DNA from: Marivivens aquimaris
GTDB lineage: Bacteria; Pseudomonadota; Alphaproteobacteria; Rhodobacterales; Rhodobacteraceae
Assembly: GCF_015220045.1 (NCBI RefSeq)
Contig: NZ_JADBGB010000001.1
Span: forward strand, 1,889,001 to 1,953,000
DNA: 64,000 nt
Direction of reading: 5' to 3'
How positions within the stretch are numbered: position 1 is the first letter of the stretch; every line of letters begins with the position of its first letter. Below, piece after piece: positions 53,368 to 63,475 of this stretch. The notes under the pieces were generated by a model that searched no databases, was not told the origin of the DNA, and saw nothing but the letters and a program-made list of their open reading frames with translations. The translations under genes were made by a program, and so were the position numbers.

Positions 53368-54903
53368 ATGAACGACATCGCTCCCGCCATTGAACTTAAG
53401 GGCATTTCCAAAGCATTCGGCCCCGTTCAGGCGAACAAGGACATTTCAATCCGGGTTATGCCCGGTACCATCCACGGCATTATCGGTGAGAACGGCGCGG
53501 GCAAATCAACGCTCATGTCGATCCTTTACGGGTTCTACAAAGCCGACTCCGGAGAAATCTGGGTCAACGGCAAACAGACCGAAATCCCCGACAGTGAAGC
53601 GGCAATTGCAGCCGGTATCGGGATGGTCTTCCAGCATTTCAAACTGGTCGAGAATTTTACCGTTCTCGAAAATATCATTCTGGGCGTCGAGGATGGCTTT
53701 CTCCTCCGTCCCTCGCTGAGCAAAGCGCGCCGCGAGTTGAAATCTCTGGCTGACGAATACGGGCTCAACGTCGATCCCGATGCCGTCATCGAAGAGATTG
53801 GCGTCGGCATGCAACAGCGCGTCGAAATCCTGAAAGCGCTCTACCGCCGCGCCAACATCCTCATCCTCGACGAGCCGACGGGTGTTCTGACGCCTGCGGA
53901 AGCGGACCAGTTGTTCCGCATCCTCGACCGTCTGCGCGAAGAGGGTAAGACGATCATCCTGATCACGCATAAACTGCGTGAAATCATGGACATCACCGAC
54001 ACCGTGTCGGTCATGCGTCGTGGCGAGATGACCGCAACCGTAAAGACCGCAGAAACCAATCCGCAGGAACTGGCGGAGCTGATGGTCGGGCGTAAGGTGC
54101 TTCTGCAGGTCGACAAGATCCCCGCTAAACCGGGTGAAGTGGTGCTCGACGTGCAGCATCTGGATGTGACCGACAATCAGGGCGTCCACCGCGTCAAAGA
54201 CGTGTCCTTCAACATCCGCGCGGGCGAGATCCTCGGCATCGCTGGCGTTGCCGGCAATGGCCAGTCGGAATTGCTCGAAGTCCTTGGCGGTTACCGCAAG
54301 GCCAGCGGCAAAGTGCTGGTGAACGGTCAGGAAATCGACCTGTCGTCCAAGGCAGACGGTCAGGACCGCCGCCGTGCAGGCATTTCGCACGTGCCCGAAG
54401 ACCGCCACCGCGAAGGTCTGATCCTGAATTTCTCGGCTTGGGAAAACACGGCCTTCGGCTACCACATGGACGAGCGTTACCAGAAAAACGGCCTCATTAT
54501 GGACAATGCCGCGATCATCCGCGACACCGCCGAAAAGATGGAGCGTTTCGACGTTCGCCCGCCGAACCCGATGCTCGCTGCCAAAAACTTCTCGGGCGGC
54601 AACCAGCAGAAGATCGTTGTGGCCCGTGAAATCGAACGTAACCCCGACATTCTGTTGATCGGCCAGCCGACCCGCGGTGTCGACATTGGCGCGATCGAAT
54701 TTATCCACAAGCAGATCGTCGCGCTTCGCGATCAGGGCAAAGCCATCCTACTTGTGTCGGTCGAACTCGACGAGATCATGTCCCTCTCGGACCGGATCGC
54801 TGTCATGTTTGACGGCAAGATCATGGGCGAGCGCCTTCCGCATGAAACAGACGTCAACGAACTCGGCCTTCTGATGGCCGGTATGCAGAGGGAAACTGCC
54901 TGA
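53368..54903 (+). CDS. BMP-type nucleoside ABC transporter, duplicated ATP-binding protein
   Basis: 511 aa, two NBDs. NBD1 has Walker A GENGAGKST (40-48), signature EIGVGMQQRVEI and Walker B LILDEPTGVL. NBD2 shows GVAGNGQSELLEVL, signature FSGGNQQKIVVAREI and GQPTRGVD. It differs in detail from the ATPase at 10904 but is clearly the same subfamily. The stop overlaps the permease start by 1 nt (TGATG). Confidence 0.92.
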   Translation: MNDIAPAIELKGISKAFGPVQANKDISIRVMPGTIHGIIGENGAGKSTLMSILYGFYKADSGEIWVNGKQTEIPDSEAAIAAGIGMVFQHFKLVENFTVLENIILGVEDGFLLRPSLSKARRELKSLADEYGLNVDPDAVIEEIGVGMQQRVEILKALYRRANILILDEPTGVLTPAEADQLFRILDRLREEGKTIILITHKLREIMDITDTVSVMRRGEMTATVKTAETNPQELAELMVGRKVLLQVDKIPAKPGEVVLDVQHLDVTDNQGVHRVKDVSFNIRAGEILGIAGVAGNGQSELLEVLGGYRKASGKVLVNGQEIDLSSKADGQDRRRAGISHVPEDRHREGLILNFSAWENTAFGYHMDERYQKNGLIMDNAAIIRDTAEKMERFDVRPPNPMLAAKNFSGGNQQKIVVAREIERNPDILLIGQPTRGVDIGAIEFIHKQIVALRDQGKAILLVSVELDEIMSLSDRIAVMFDGKIMGERLPHETDVNELGLLMAGMQRETA

Positions 54904-56000
54904 TGCAAAAGATACCTAACTGGGCCGACGTGGTCCTCGTCCCGCTGATCTCGCTGCTGCTTGCGGCGATTATCTCGGCCATCGTTCTGCTGATTATCGG
55001 CCAGAATCCGATCGAGGCGCTCGGCATCCTGATCAGTGGCGCGCTCGGCACGTCAACGAACTTGTCGTACACTCTGTACTACACGACCAACTTCATCTTT
55101 ACCGGCCTCGCCGTTGCGGTCGCCTATCATGCGCGCCTGTTCAACATCGGCGCAGAAGGCCAGGCGTATGTGGGCGGTCTGGGCGCTGCACTTGCGTGTC
55201 TTTATGTGCCGTGGCCGCACTGGACAATCGCGCTGATCGGCGCTGGCGCGACCGCTGCCATTTTCGGCGCAGCGTGGGCAGCGATCCCCGCCTACCTGCA
55301 AGCCAAGCGCGGCAGCCACATCGTGATCACCACGATCATGTTCAACTACATCTCCTATCCGCTGCTGAACTACCTGCTGAACGGCCCGATCAAGGCCGAA
55401 GGCATGGAAGCCGCGACGCCTTCTTTCGCCTCTAACACGCACCTGCCGAACCTGTCCGAAGTCCTTGGCTTCTTCGGGATCGAGTTCGCTCGCACCGGCC
55501 CCGCCAACGTCGCCCTGATTGTGGCGCTTATCGCTTGTGTGGGCGTCTGGGCGCTGATCTGGCGCACCAAGCTCGGATACGAGACCCGCGCCTATGGTGA
55601 AAGCGAACCGGCGGCGAAATACGCAGGCATCAACCCAACCAAGATCATCATGGTCGCCATGCTGATTTCCGGCGGCCTCGCAGGCATGATGGCGATTAAC
55701 AACGTCATGGGTGAAGCAGAGCGACTCGTCCTGAACGCTGTCGAAGGCGCTGGCTTCATCGGCATCGCTGTGGCGCTCATGGGCCGCAACCACCCGTTCG
55801 GTATCCTGCTCGCCGCGCTCCTCTTCGGTGCGCTTTACCAAGGCGGCGCGGAACTATCGGCAGAGATGCGCATTCCCCGCGAAATGGTCACCGTCATTCA
55901 GGCGCTTGTAATCCTGTTCACCGGCGCGCTGGACAACATGGTGCGGATGCCGATCGAGAAGATTTTCTTGATGATCCGCAACAATAAGGAGGCCAACTGA
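54903..56000 (+). CDS. BMP-type nucleoside ABC transporter permease (first)
   Basis: 365 aa, BPD_transp_2 class. The diagnostic HARLFNIGAEGQAYVGGL segment is near residues 76-93, and about nine hydrophobic helices are visible. It is the equivalent of the permease at 12408. Overlaps the next permease by 1 nt. Confidence 0.9.
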   Translation: MQKIPNWADVVLVPLISLLLAAIISAIVLLIIGQNPIEALGILISGALGTSTNLSYTLYYTTNFIFTGLAVAVAYHARLFNIGAEGQAYVGGLGAALACLYVPWPHWTIALIGAGATAAIFGAAWAAIPAYLQAKRGSHIVITTIMFNYISYPLLNYLLNGPIKAEGMEAATPSFASNTHLPNLSEVLGFFGIEFARTGPANVALIVALIACVGVWALIWRTKLGYETRAYGESEPAAKYAGINPTKIIMVAMLISGGLAGMMAINNVMGEAERLVLNAVEGAGFIGIAVALMGRNHPFGILLAALLFGALYQGGAELSAEMRIPREMVTVIQALVILFTGALDNMVRMPIEKIFLMIRNNKEAN

Positions 56001-56986
56001 TGGATCTCTTGGCTCTATTCGACATTGCGGTTCTAGACGGCACTGTCCGCCTCGCTGTCCCGCTGCTCCTTGCCTGTCTCGCTGGTCTGTTTTCGGAACG
56101 TGCGGGCGTGTTCGACATCGGCCTTGAAGGCAAGATGCTGATCTCGGCCTTCTTTGCCGCTGCGGTTTCGTTCGAAACCGGCAACGTCTGGATCGGCCTG
56201 TTTGCGGGTATCGCTTCGTCGGTCGTCCTTTCGCTGCTGCACGGCCTTGCGTCGATCACATTCCGTGGCAACCAGCTCATTTCGGGCGTTGCGATCAACT
56301 TCTTCGCCTCGGGCATTACGGTCATCGCCGCGCAGGCGTGGTTTGGCCAAGGTGGCCGTACGCCGTCGCTGACTGGTGGCGCACGTTTCGATCCCATCGT
56401 TTTCCCGGGCGCGCTAACCAAGATCCGCGATATCATGAAGGCCGACTGGGGTATGAAGGTCTATTCGGAGCTTTTGTCCGGTCACACCATCATCGCCTAC
56501 GCAGCACTGCTCATCGTTCCGCTGGTATGGTGGCTCCTCTATCGCACCCGCTTCGGTCTGCGTCTGCGTGCCGTCGGTGAAAACCCCGGTGCTGTTGATA
56601 CAGCAGGTATTTCGGTCCAGCGGATGCGCTATTCCGCCGTCATCATCTGCGGCGTGCTCACCGGTATCGCGGGTGCTTACCTGTCGACCGGTATTCAGGC
56701 GGGCTTCGTTCGCGAGATGACCGCTGGTCGCGGCTATATCGCCCTTGCCGCGTTGATCTTCGCCAAATGGCGTCCGTGGTACGCACTGGGTGCGACGCTG
56801 CTGTTTGGTTATCTCCAAGCGCTGGCGATCCGCCCCGACATCCTTGAGCGCGCTATCGGCTTCAAGGTCCAGACTCAGGTTCTGGACGCCCTGCCCTACG
56901 TGCTGACTGTTATTGTGCTTGCCGGTTTCGTCGGCAAAGCGATCCCGCCGCGTGCGGGTGGAGAGGCTTATGTCAAAGAACGCTAA
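56000..56986 (+). CDS. BMP-type nucleoside ABC transporter permease (second)
   Basis: 328 aa with ERAGVFDIGLEGKMLISAF near residues 33-51, the motif of the second permease in this family. About nine helices are visible. Its last 17 nt overlap the start of the phosphorylase gene, coupling transport to nucleoside cleavage. Confidence 0.9.
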   Translation: MDLLALFDIAVLDGTVRLAVPLLLACLAGLFSERAGVFDIGLEGKMLISAFFAAAVSFETGNVWIGLFAGIASSVVLSLLHGLASITFRGNQLISGVAINFFASGITVIAAQAWFGQGGRTPSLTGGARFDPIVFPGALTKIRDIMKADWGMKVYSELLSGHTIIAYAALLIVPLVWWLLYRTRFGLRLRAVGENPGAVDTAGISVQRMRYSAVIICGVLTGIAGAYLSTGIQAGFVREMTAGRGYIALAALIFAKWRPWYALGATLLFGYLQALAIRPDILERAIGFKVQTQVLDALPYVLTVIVLAGFVGKAIPPRAGGEAYVKER

Positions 56987-57770
56987 ACTCATCGAAACCA
57001 TCCGCGAACACGCGGGCGACTCACCGGTCAAACTGGGCCTGATCCTCGGATCGGGTCTCGGCCACCTTGCTGGCGCTGTCGAAGGCGTGGCGATCCCTTA
57101 TTCGGAGCTTCCGGGTTTCCCGCACGCTGGCGTGTCGGGCCACAACCCGAACCTCGTCATCGGTACGCTCGAAGGCGTCCGCGTCGCTGTCTTCGGTGGC
57201 CGCGCGCATTACTACGAACGCGGCAAGCCTGACGAGATGCGCGTCCCGCTTGAGGTTCTGTGCGAACTGGGTGCGGACACCGTGATCGCGACCAATGCGG
57301 CTGGATCGCTGCAGGCTGACATGCCGACCGGTTCAATCATGGCGCTGACCGACCACATCAACTTCAGCGGTCTTAACCCGCTGATCGGTGAGCCGACGGA
57401 CAAACGCTTCGTGCCGATGATGGACGCCTACGAGCCCGAGCTGCGCAACAAGCTGCTCGCCGCTGCGGAGGCCGAAGAGGTCGAGATGCACAAGGGTATC
57501 TATGCTTGGTACTCCGGCCCCTCGTTCGAGACGCCCGCCGAAATCCGCGCGATCAAAACGCTCGGCGCTGACGCGGTGGGTATGTCGACGGTTCCCGAGG
57601 TCATCCTCGCTCGCTTCATGGGTCTGCGCGCTGCGGCGATCTCCACGATCACCAACATGGCTGCGGGCATGAGCGACGAGGCGATCAGCCACGAACACAC
57701 CAAGGCGATGGCGCCGCTCGGCGCCGCAAAGCTGGAAAAGGTCCTGCGCCGCTTCCTGCGAGACCTGTAA
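56970..57770 (+). CDS. purine nucleoside phosphorylase (trimeric, PNP/XapA type)
   Basis: Cleaves (deoxy)inosine, guanosine or xanthosine with phosphate to base and (deoxy)ribose-1-phosphate (266 aa). The phosphate site is LILGSGLGHLA (about 24-34) and FGGRAHYYERG; purine recognition is in FETPAEIRA, GMSTVPEVILAR and ITNMAAGMSD. The ATG at 56970 has a GGAGAGG Shine-Dalgarno inside the permease gene; an earlier in-frame start at 56913 is rejected. Released hypoxanthine/xanthine would be the substrate of XdhAB. Confidence 0.93.
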   Translation: MSKNAKLIETIREHAGDSPVKLGLILGSGLGHLAGAVEGVAIPYSELPGFPHAGVSGHNPNLVIGTLEGVRVAVFGGRAHYYERGKPDEMRVPLEVLCELGADTVIATNAAGSLQADMPTGSIMALTDHINFSGLNPLIGEPTDKRFVPMMDAYEPELRNKLLAAAEAEEVEMHKGIYAWYSGPSFETPAEIRAIKTLGADAVGMSTVPEVILARFMGLRAAAISTITNMAAGMSDEAISHEHTKAMAPLGAAKLEKVLRRFLRDL

Positions 57771-57776
57771 AATCAG

Positions 57777-57812
57777 AGGCGCCCGGCCCTATAGAGGACC
57801 GGGGCGCCTTTC
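57777..57812. terminator. Bidirectional terminator between the nucleoside operon and the Lrp genes
   Basis: A long GC stem (AGGCGCC paired with GGCGCCT and an imperfect inner stem) followed by TTTCTT on the + side and TTTT on the minus side. The Lrp gene stop codon lies inside it. Confidence 0.75.
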
Positions 57813-58244
57813 TTCGGACAGCAGCACGTTCGCTTCGACTGTCCCGACGCCCGGAAGCGTCATGATCCGCCGCCGCAGAATACGTTCGAAGTCTGCAAGG
57901 TCGGTCGCCACCACCCGCAAACGGTAGTCGTAAAGGCCGAGCACATGCTCCACCGTCTGCACTTCGCGGATGGCGGACACCGCACGTTCGAAGTCCTCAA
58001 GGCTCACACGGCCCTTGGCGACCAGTTTGACGCCGAGGAACACAGTCACGCCAAACCCAAGCTGTTCGCGGTTCAATACCAGCCGACGCCCAGCAATCGC
58101 ACCCGCCTGCTCCAGTCGTTTGATCCTGCGCCACGTGGCGGGCTGCGACAGACCAAGCCTACGCCCCAGAACGCTAGCGGACTGCGTGGCGTCCTGCTGA
58201 AGACTGCGGAGGATTTTGCGGTCGAGGTCGTCAAGGTCAATCAT
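57789..58244 (-). CDS. Lrp/AsnC family transcriptional regulator (downstream copy)
   Basis: 151 aa. The N-terminal winged helix-turn-helix is LDRKILRSLQQDATQSASVL with LGLSQPATWRRIKRLEQAG as recognition part. The C-terminal RAM domain (about 70-150) has VEHVLGLYDYRLRVVATDL, where small effectors such as amino acids bind. It overlaps the upstream Lrp gene (ATGA at 58241-58244), so both are made together. The nearby ilvC suggests control of branched-chain amino-acid metabolism. Confidence 0.9.
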   Translation of the reverse strand: MIDLDDLDRKILRSLQQDATQSASVLGRRLGLSQPATWRRIKRLEQAGAIAGRRLVLNREQLGFGVTVFLGVKLVAKGRVSLEDFERAVSAIREVQTVEHVLGLYDYRLRVVATDLADFERILRRRIMTLPGVGTVEANVLLSEERRPGPL

Positions 58245-58696
58245 AGCGGCAGCACCTCTTCGCGCTTCACGGACGCCACGGTCATCAGCGCTTCGATCTC
58301 CGCAATATGCGGCAAGTTCAGAACCTGATCGCGGTAGATGGCCTGCCAGTGCGCGAGATCGCGGGCAACGATGTGGAGGCGCACGTCTACGCGGCCAAGG
58401 AAAGTCTGGATTTCGATCACTTCGGGCACAAGCCGCGCGGCATCGAGGAAATCGTCGAATGAACGCGGGGCGGCTTTATCTAGCGTGATGCGGAGCGACA
58501 CCGCCACGTCAAAGCCGAGCGCCTTCCAGTCGATGACCGCCTCCTGCCCGATCAGGATGCCAGCTTCACGCATTTTCTCGATCCGGCGGGTGGCGCGGTT
58601 GGCAGTGAGGCCACACGACTCGGCCAGTTCCGGCACGGTCAGCGACGGGTCGGACTGCATCAGGCGCAGAATACGGCGATCGACATCATCAAGCAT
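58241..58696 (-). CDS. Lrp/AsnC family transcriptional regulator (upstream copy)
   Basis: 151 aa. HTH: VDRRILRLMQSDPSLTVPEL and CGLTANRATRRIEKMREAG; the RAM domain has TFLGRVDVRLHIVARDL. It differs strongly from its partner, so this is an old duplication rather than a recent copy. MLDDVDRRILRL starts the fold; no clear Shine-Dalgarno precedes the ATG at 58696, and an ATG at 58750 is an alternative. It is divergent from ilvC across a region with TATTCG repeats. Confidence 0.88.
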   Translation of the reverse strand: MLDDVDRRILRLMQSDPSLTVPELAESCGLTANRATRRIEKMREAGILIGQEAVIDWKALGFDVAVSLRITLDKAAPRSFDDFLDAARLVPEVIEIQTFLGRVDVRLHIVARDLAHWQAIYRDQVLNLPHIAEIEALMTVASVKREEVLPL

Positions 58697-58707
58697 AGAT
58701 TTATCAA

Positions 58708-58784
58708 TATTCGACCAACCGACGAATAACAACATCGCTTTTGACGACATTTTCTATTCGCCGCAGTCTCGCGTTCACTATTCG
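58708..58784. promoter_or_regulatory. TATTCG repeat cluster between the Lrp genes and ilvC
   Basis: TATTCG occurs at 58708, 58755 and 58779, and its inverse CGAATA at 58723; the first and the inverse form a TATTCG-N9-CGAATA palindrome. A TTGACG at 58741 could be a -35 of ilvC. Multiple spaced sites are typical of Lrp-type wrapping; the link is inferred. Confidence 0.45.
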
Positions 58785-58794
58785 CGGGGCGTAG

Positions 58795-59856
<1,062 letters not shown>

Positions 59857-59875
59857 TCGACTGTATCCATTACGG

Positions 59876-59906
59876 AAAGGGCCTCGCATTTGCGGGGCCT
59901 TTTTTG
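59876..59906 (+). terminator. Intrinsic terminator after ilvC
   Basis: Stem GGCCTCGC/GCGGGGCC (one G-U pair), ATTT loop, T6 tail. Confidence 0.85.
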
Positions 59907-59928
59907 TTTGGGCCGATGGATAAGCAAC

Positions 59929-59953
59929 AAAAAAGCGCCCCGAAGGACGCTTT
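59929..59953 (-). terminator. Intrinsic terminator of the 34-aa small-protein gene
   Basis: Read on the minus strand: stem AAGCGTCC/GGGCGCTT with a TTCG tetraloop, then TTTT. It lies about 25 nt beyond the small ORF stop. Confidence 0.8.
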
Positions 59954-59977
59954 GGAATTCTTAGCTGACGGAGCGGA

Positions 59978-60082
59978 TCAGCGGCGGCGGCGCGCCGACA
60001 TGGGCACTTTGAGACCGCTGGGGGAATAGCGATCGGTGTTTGCGTCCGAGATGCTGATGAGAGATTTGAGGATACGAATCAT
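59978..60082 (-). CDS. 34-residue small protein of unknown function
   Basis: Starts with ATG at 60082 preceded by AAAGGAG 7 nt upstream, one of the best Shine-Dalgarno sequences in the window, and ends before its own terminator. The peptide begins MIRILKSLISISDANTDRYS and ends in SARRRR, so it has a short amphipathic/hydrophobic N-terminal stretch and a very basic tail. A longer 69-codon reading of the same frame has no Shine-Dalgarno. A TTGCGC-N18-GGATAA pair upstream may be its promoter. Possible roles (membrane-associated or nucleic-acid/ribosome-binding peptide) are guesses. Confidence 0.65.
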   Translation of the reverse strand: MIRILKSLISISDANTDRYSPSGLKVPMSARRRR

Positions 60083-60241
60083 TACCAACTCCTTTGCCTG
60101 TTCCTCAAAAGTAGTCGGCCCGCGAAATCGCTGCCTTATCCCAACGGGATAGCTCGCGAGCGCAAATTGATAGATTTCAACATTCACAAATGCGCATAGC
60201 GCCGAGTAGACAGCCCCTCTACGAAGTGGTCAAAGAGCGCT

Positions 60242-61150
60242 ATGACTTCGCAGCCCACGCCCGCCAACTGGTTCTCGATTTTCGCCCTCGGACTAATCTG
60301 GGGCGGCACCTTTATGGTGGTGTCCATCGCGCTCGAAGGCTACGGACCCATCACCGTGGCCTGCGCCCGCACAACGCTCGGCGCGATAGCGATGTTGTCG
60401 CTGGCATTGGCGTTGAAAGCTCCCCTACCCAAGCGGAACACCTTCCCCCATCTGGCGGTCATCGGCGCAACGAATACGGCGCTGCCGTTCGTCCTGCTCT
60501 CGTGGGGCCAGCAGTATGTGCCGTCCGCGTTTGCGGGAATTTCGATGGCGGCGCTGCCGCTGTTCGTGCTGCCACTGGCGCATTTCTTCTCTGATGAGCG
60601 GTTGGACATGCGCCGGACGCTCGGCGTCGTGATCGGTTTCACAGGCGCGCTTGTGCTGATTGGCCCGTCCGCGCTGCGCATCGGCACAGGGGTGGAGCCG
60701 CTGGGCCAGATCGCCTGCCTTGCGGCAACGGTATCCTATGCAGGTTCTTCGATCATGACGCGCCGCTGCCCGCCCATTGACCCGATCATGATGACTGCGC
60801 TGACACTCGTTGTCGGATCGGCTCTGCTGATCCCCGCCATGCTCGCCGTCGAAGGCGTACCTGCATGGCAACCAGACCGCGCGGGCCTCGCCATCATCTT
60901 CCTCGGGTTCTTCCCCACAGCACTCGCAGCTCTCCTGCGGACGCTCGTGATCCGCAGCGCAGGCTCGGTTTTTATGACGCTGGTAAATTATCAGGTGCCC
61001 GTATGGTCGGTCCTGTGCGGAGCGTTCCTTCTGAACGAAGAACTCCCGCTCCGCTTCTTTGCGGCGCTGGCTCTGATCCTGACCGGACTGTGCGTCAGCC
61101 AGTGGCGTAGCCTGCGCCGCCTGTTCGGCTTTGGTCAGGCGGCCGCCTGA
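60242..61150 (+). CDS. EamA/DMT family transporter
   Basis: 302 aa, ten predicted membrane helices in two EamA repeats (about 8-140 and 155-290). [18 protein letters not shown] starts the first repeat, and the second ends with [16 protein letters not shown]. Such proteins export amino acids or metabolites; substrate unknown. Its 3' end overlaps convergent glmM by 16 bp. Confidence 0.87.
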   Translation: MTSQPTPANWFSIFALGLIWGGTFMVVSIALEGYGPITVACARTTLGAIAMLSLALALKAPLPKRNTFPHLAVIGATNTALPFVLLSWGQQYVPSAFAGISMAALPLFVLPLAHFFSDERLDMRRTLGVVIGFTGALVLIGPSALRIGTGVEPLGQIACLAATVSYAGSSIMTRRCPPIDPIMMTALTLVVGSALLIPAMLAVEGVPAWQPDRAGLAIIFLGFFPTALAALLRTLVIRSAGSVFMTLVNYQVPVWSVLCGAFLLNEELPLRFFAALALILTGLCVSQWRSLRRLFGFGQAAA

Positions 61151-62478
61151 ACCTCGGCCACGATGGCATCCACGACCTGTTCGAGCAGGTGAGGATCTTC
61201 GCATTCAGCCATGACACGCACGAGCGGTTCGGTGCCGGATTTGCGGATCAGCAGACGGCCTTTGCCTTCGAGGCGTCCTTCGGCATCTGAAATCGCAGCC
61301 TTCACAGTCGCAGCGTTCAGCGGATCGGAACCAGCCGCATATCGGACATTTTTCAGCATCTGCGGCACCGTCTCGAACGTCTTTGCCAGCTCGCTCGCAC
61401 GCTTGCCCGTTTGCACCATCGCCGACAGGAACTGAAGGCCGGCGAGCAAGCCGTCTCCAGTGGTCGCATAGTCGGTCATCACGATGTGCCCCGACTGCTC
61501 ACCCCCAAGGTTAAAGCCACCCTGACGCATGCGTTCAACAACGTAGCGATCACCCACAGCCGTGCGTTCGAGGCGCAAACCCTGCCCGTCCAGATAGCGC
61601 TCCAGCCCGAGGTTCGACATCACGGTCGCAACCAACGCACCGCCGCGCAGGCGGTCTTCGGCAGCCCATTGGGTCGCCATCAGCGCCATGAGTTGATCGC
61701 CGTCGGCGACGTTGCCGTTCTCGTCGATGATCATAATGCGGTCGGCGTCACCGTCGAGGCAGATGCCCACGTCAGCGCCATGCGCGACGATCGCTTCGGA
61801 CGCGGTGCGGGTCGATGTCGAGCCGCAGTTATCGTTTATGTTCTTACCGTTCGGCGAAGTGCCGATCTGGATGACTTCAGCACCGAGTTCCCAAAGGACT
61901 TCGGGCGCAACGCGGTAGGCAGCACCATTGGCGCAGTCTACCACGACCTTCAGGCCGGTCAGGTGGCGACCAGCGGGCAGCGTGGACTTGATGCGCTCGG
62001 CATAGCGGAAACGGCCGTCGTCGATGCGCTTGGCACGGCCGATGTTTTCAGCCTTGGCCGGCGCAATTTCGTTGAACACCAGCTCTTCGATCTCGGCCTC
62101 GGCGACGTCGGACAGTTTGAAGCCGTCAGGGCCAAAGAACTTGATGCCGTTGTCGTGGTGCGGGTTATGGCTGGCCGAAATCATGATGCCGACGTCGGCA
62201 CGCATGGAGGTCGTGAGCATCCCTACCGCAGGGGTCGGGATCGGACCAAACAACAGCACGTTCATGCCGGTCGAGGTCAGGCCCGCTGTCAGCGCGTTTT
62301 CGAACATATAGCCAGACAGACGCGTGTCCTTGCCGATGACAACGCGGTGGCCATTCGAGCCGTCGTTGCGGAAATAGCGTCCTGCAGCAGCTCCGATTTT
62401 CAGCGCCATATCGGCGGTCATCGGGTACTGGTTGGCTTTGCCACGGACACCGTCGGTTCCGAACAGTTTACGGCTCAT
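61135..62478 (-). CDS. glmM: phosphoglucosamine mutase
   Basis: Converts glucosamine-6-P to glucosamine-1-P for peptidoglycan and LPS (447 aa). [11 protein letters not shown] starts the protein; the phosphoserine is Ser103 in [12 protein letters not shown]; metal site DGDADR; phosphate site [12 protein letters not shown]. It follows folP by 1 nt in a folB-folP-glmM unit. Confidence 0.96.
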   Translation of the reverse strand: MSRKLFGTDGVRGKANQYPMTADMALKIGAAAGRYFRNDGSNGHRVVIGKDTRLSGYMFENALTAGLTSTGMNVLLFGPIPTPAVGMLTTSMRADVGIMISASHNPHHDNGIKFFGPDGFKLSDVAEAEIEELVFNEIAPAKAENIGRAKRIDDGRFRYAERIKSTLPAGRHLTGLKVVVDCANGAAYRVAPEVLWELGAEVIQIGTSPNGKNINDNCGSTSTRTASEAIVAHGADVGICLDGDADRIMIIDENGNVADGDQLMALMATQWAAEDRLRGGALVATVMSNLGLERYLDGQGLRLERTAVGDRYVVERMRQGGFNLGGEQSGHIVMTDYATTGDGLLAGLQFLSAMVQTGKRASELAKTFETVPQMLKNVRYAAGSDPLNAATVKAAISDAEGRLEGKGRLLIRKSGTEPLVRVMAECEDPHLLEQVVDAIVAEVQAAA

Positions 62479-62479
62479 T

Positions 62480-63475
62480 CTATTCCTCGTTGATTGCCAT
62501 CATCAGGCTGAGAGCCTGTTTCGTGGGCAAAGTATCATGCACGCGGACGATCTGCACCCCGTGACGAATGCCATCAAGCACCACAGAGACCGATCCGGCC
62601 ACCCTTTGGGCAGCATCCTGCGCACCTGATATTTCACCGATGAAACGTTTGCGGCTCGCACCCAGCAAGATAGGGCAACCAAGCGTGTGGAACAGGGAAA
62701 TCCGCCGCAAGAGCGCAAGGTTATGCGCCTGCGTCTTTCCGAAACCGATCCCTGGGTCGGTGATGATGCGGCTGCGCGGAATGCCTGCGGCCTCTGCGAC
62801 CTGAATGCGGGCCTCCAGATAGTCGTAGATATCGAGCAGGACGTCCGTGTAGCTCGGGTCCTTCTGCATGGTTTCGGGGGTGCCCTGCGAATGCATCAGG
62901 CAGATCGGCAGGCCGGTGTTCGCGGCGACGTTCACCATCTCCGGATCGAACTCCATCGCGGAGACGTCGTTCAGGATCGCAGCACCAAGATCGGCAGCCT
63001 TCTGCGCGACCAGCGCCTTGCGGGTGTCGATGGAGACGACGGTGTGCGCTGACAGAGCTTCTACCGAAGGCGCAACACGCGCGGCTTCCTCGTTTACTTC
63101 GACCTCGGCAGCACCGGGGCGCGTACTTTCGCCGCCGATGTCGATGATCGTCGCACCGTCCGCCATCATCGCCTGCCCCTGTGCCAGCGCCGCAGAGGCA
63201 GTGTCGAACTTGCCGCCATCGCTGAAACTGTCGGGGGTCACGTTAAGGATACCCATGATCTGCGGCGTGCGCATCGTCAGGTCAGCGATATCCGCACGTG
63301 GCGCAGTCATGGCTGTGATCTGGTCATCCGGCACTTCGGACAGTGGCACCACGCGCGGTGCCTGCCCGCGTTCGAGCACTTCGACACGGTCGAACCAGCA
63401 CCAACCACCTGCGAGTTGCCGCGCACCTTCGGGGCGCGCGGCGTCCATCATCGGGATCGGTCGGTAGTAGCGCAT
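62480..63475 (-). CDS. folP: dihydropteroate synthase
   Basis: Couples pterin pyrophosphate with p-aminobenzoate, the sulfonamide target (331 aa). [17 protein letters not shown] is the pterin-binding start of the TIM barrel (near 108-124), followed by [21 protein letters not shown] and [10 protein letters not shown]. About 100 N-terminal residues precede the barrel ([17 protein letters not shown] onward), longer than in E. coli. The start is fixed by the 1-nt overlap (TGATG) with the upstream gene. Confidence 0.95.
   Translation of the reverse strand: MRYYRPIPMMDAARPEGARQLAGGWCWFDRVEVLERGQAPRVVPLSEVPDDQITAMTAPRADIADLTMRTPQIMGILNVTPDSFSDGGKFDTASAALAQGQAMMADGATIIDIGGESTRPGAAEVEVNEEAARVAPSVEALSAHTVVSIDTRKALVAQKAADLGAAILNDVSAMEFDPEMVNVAANTGLPICLMHSQGTPETMQKDPSYTDVLLDIYDYLEARIQVAEAAGIPRSRIITDPGIGFGKTQAHNLALLRRISLFHTLGCPILLGASRKRFIGEISGAQDAAQRVAGSVSVVLDGIRHGVQIVRVHDTLPTKQALSLMMAINEE

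Noticed and set aside
53506..54708. 400-codon minus-strand frame inside the nucleoside ABC ATPase gene
   Set aside because: Antisense shadow of a clear ATPase with both Walker sites; no ribosome-binding site or domain.
59978..60187. 69-residue version of the small ORF
   Set aside because: The 5' half lacks a Shine-Dalgarno, and the strong AAAGGAG sits directly before the internal ATG at 60082.
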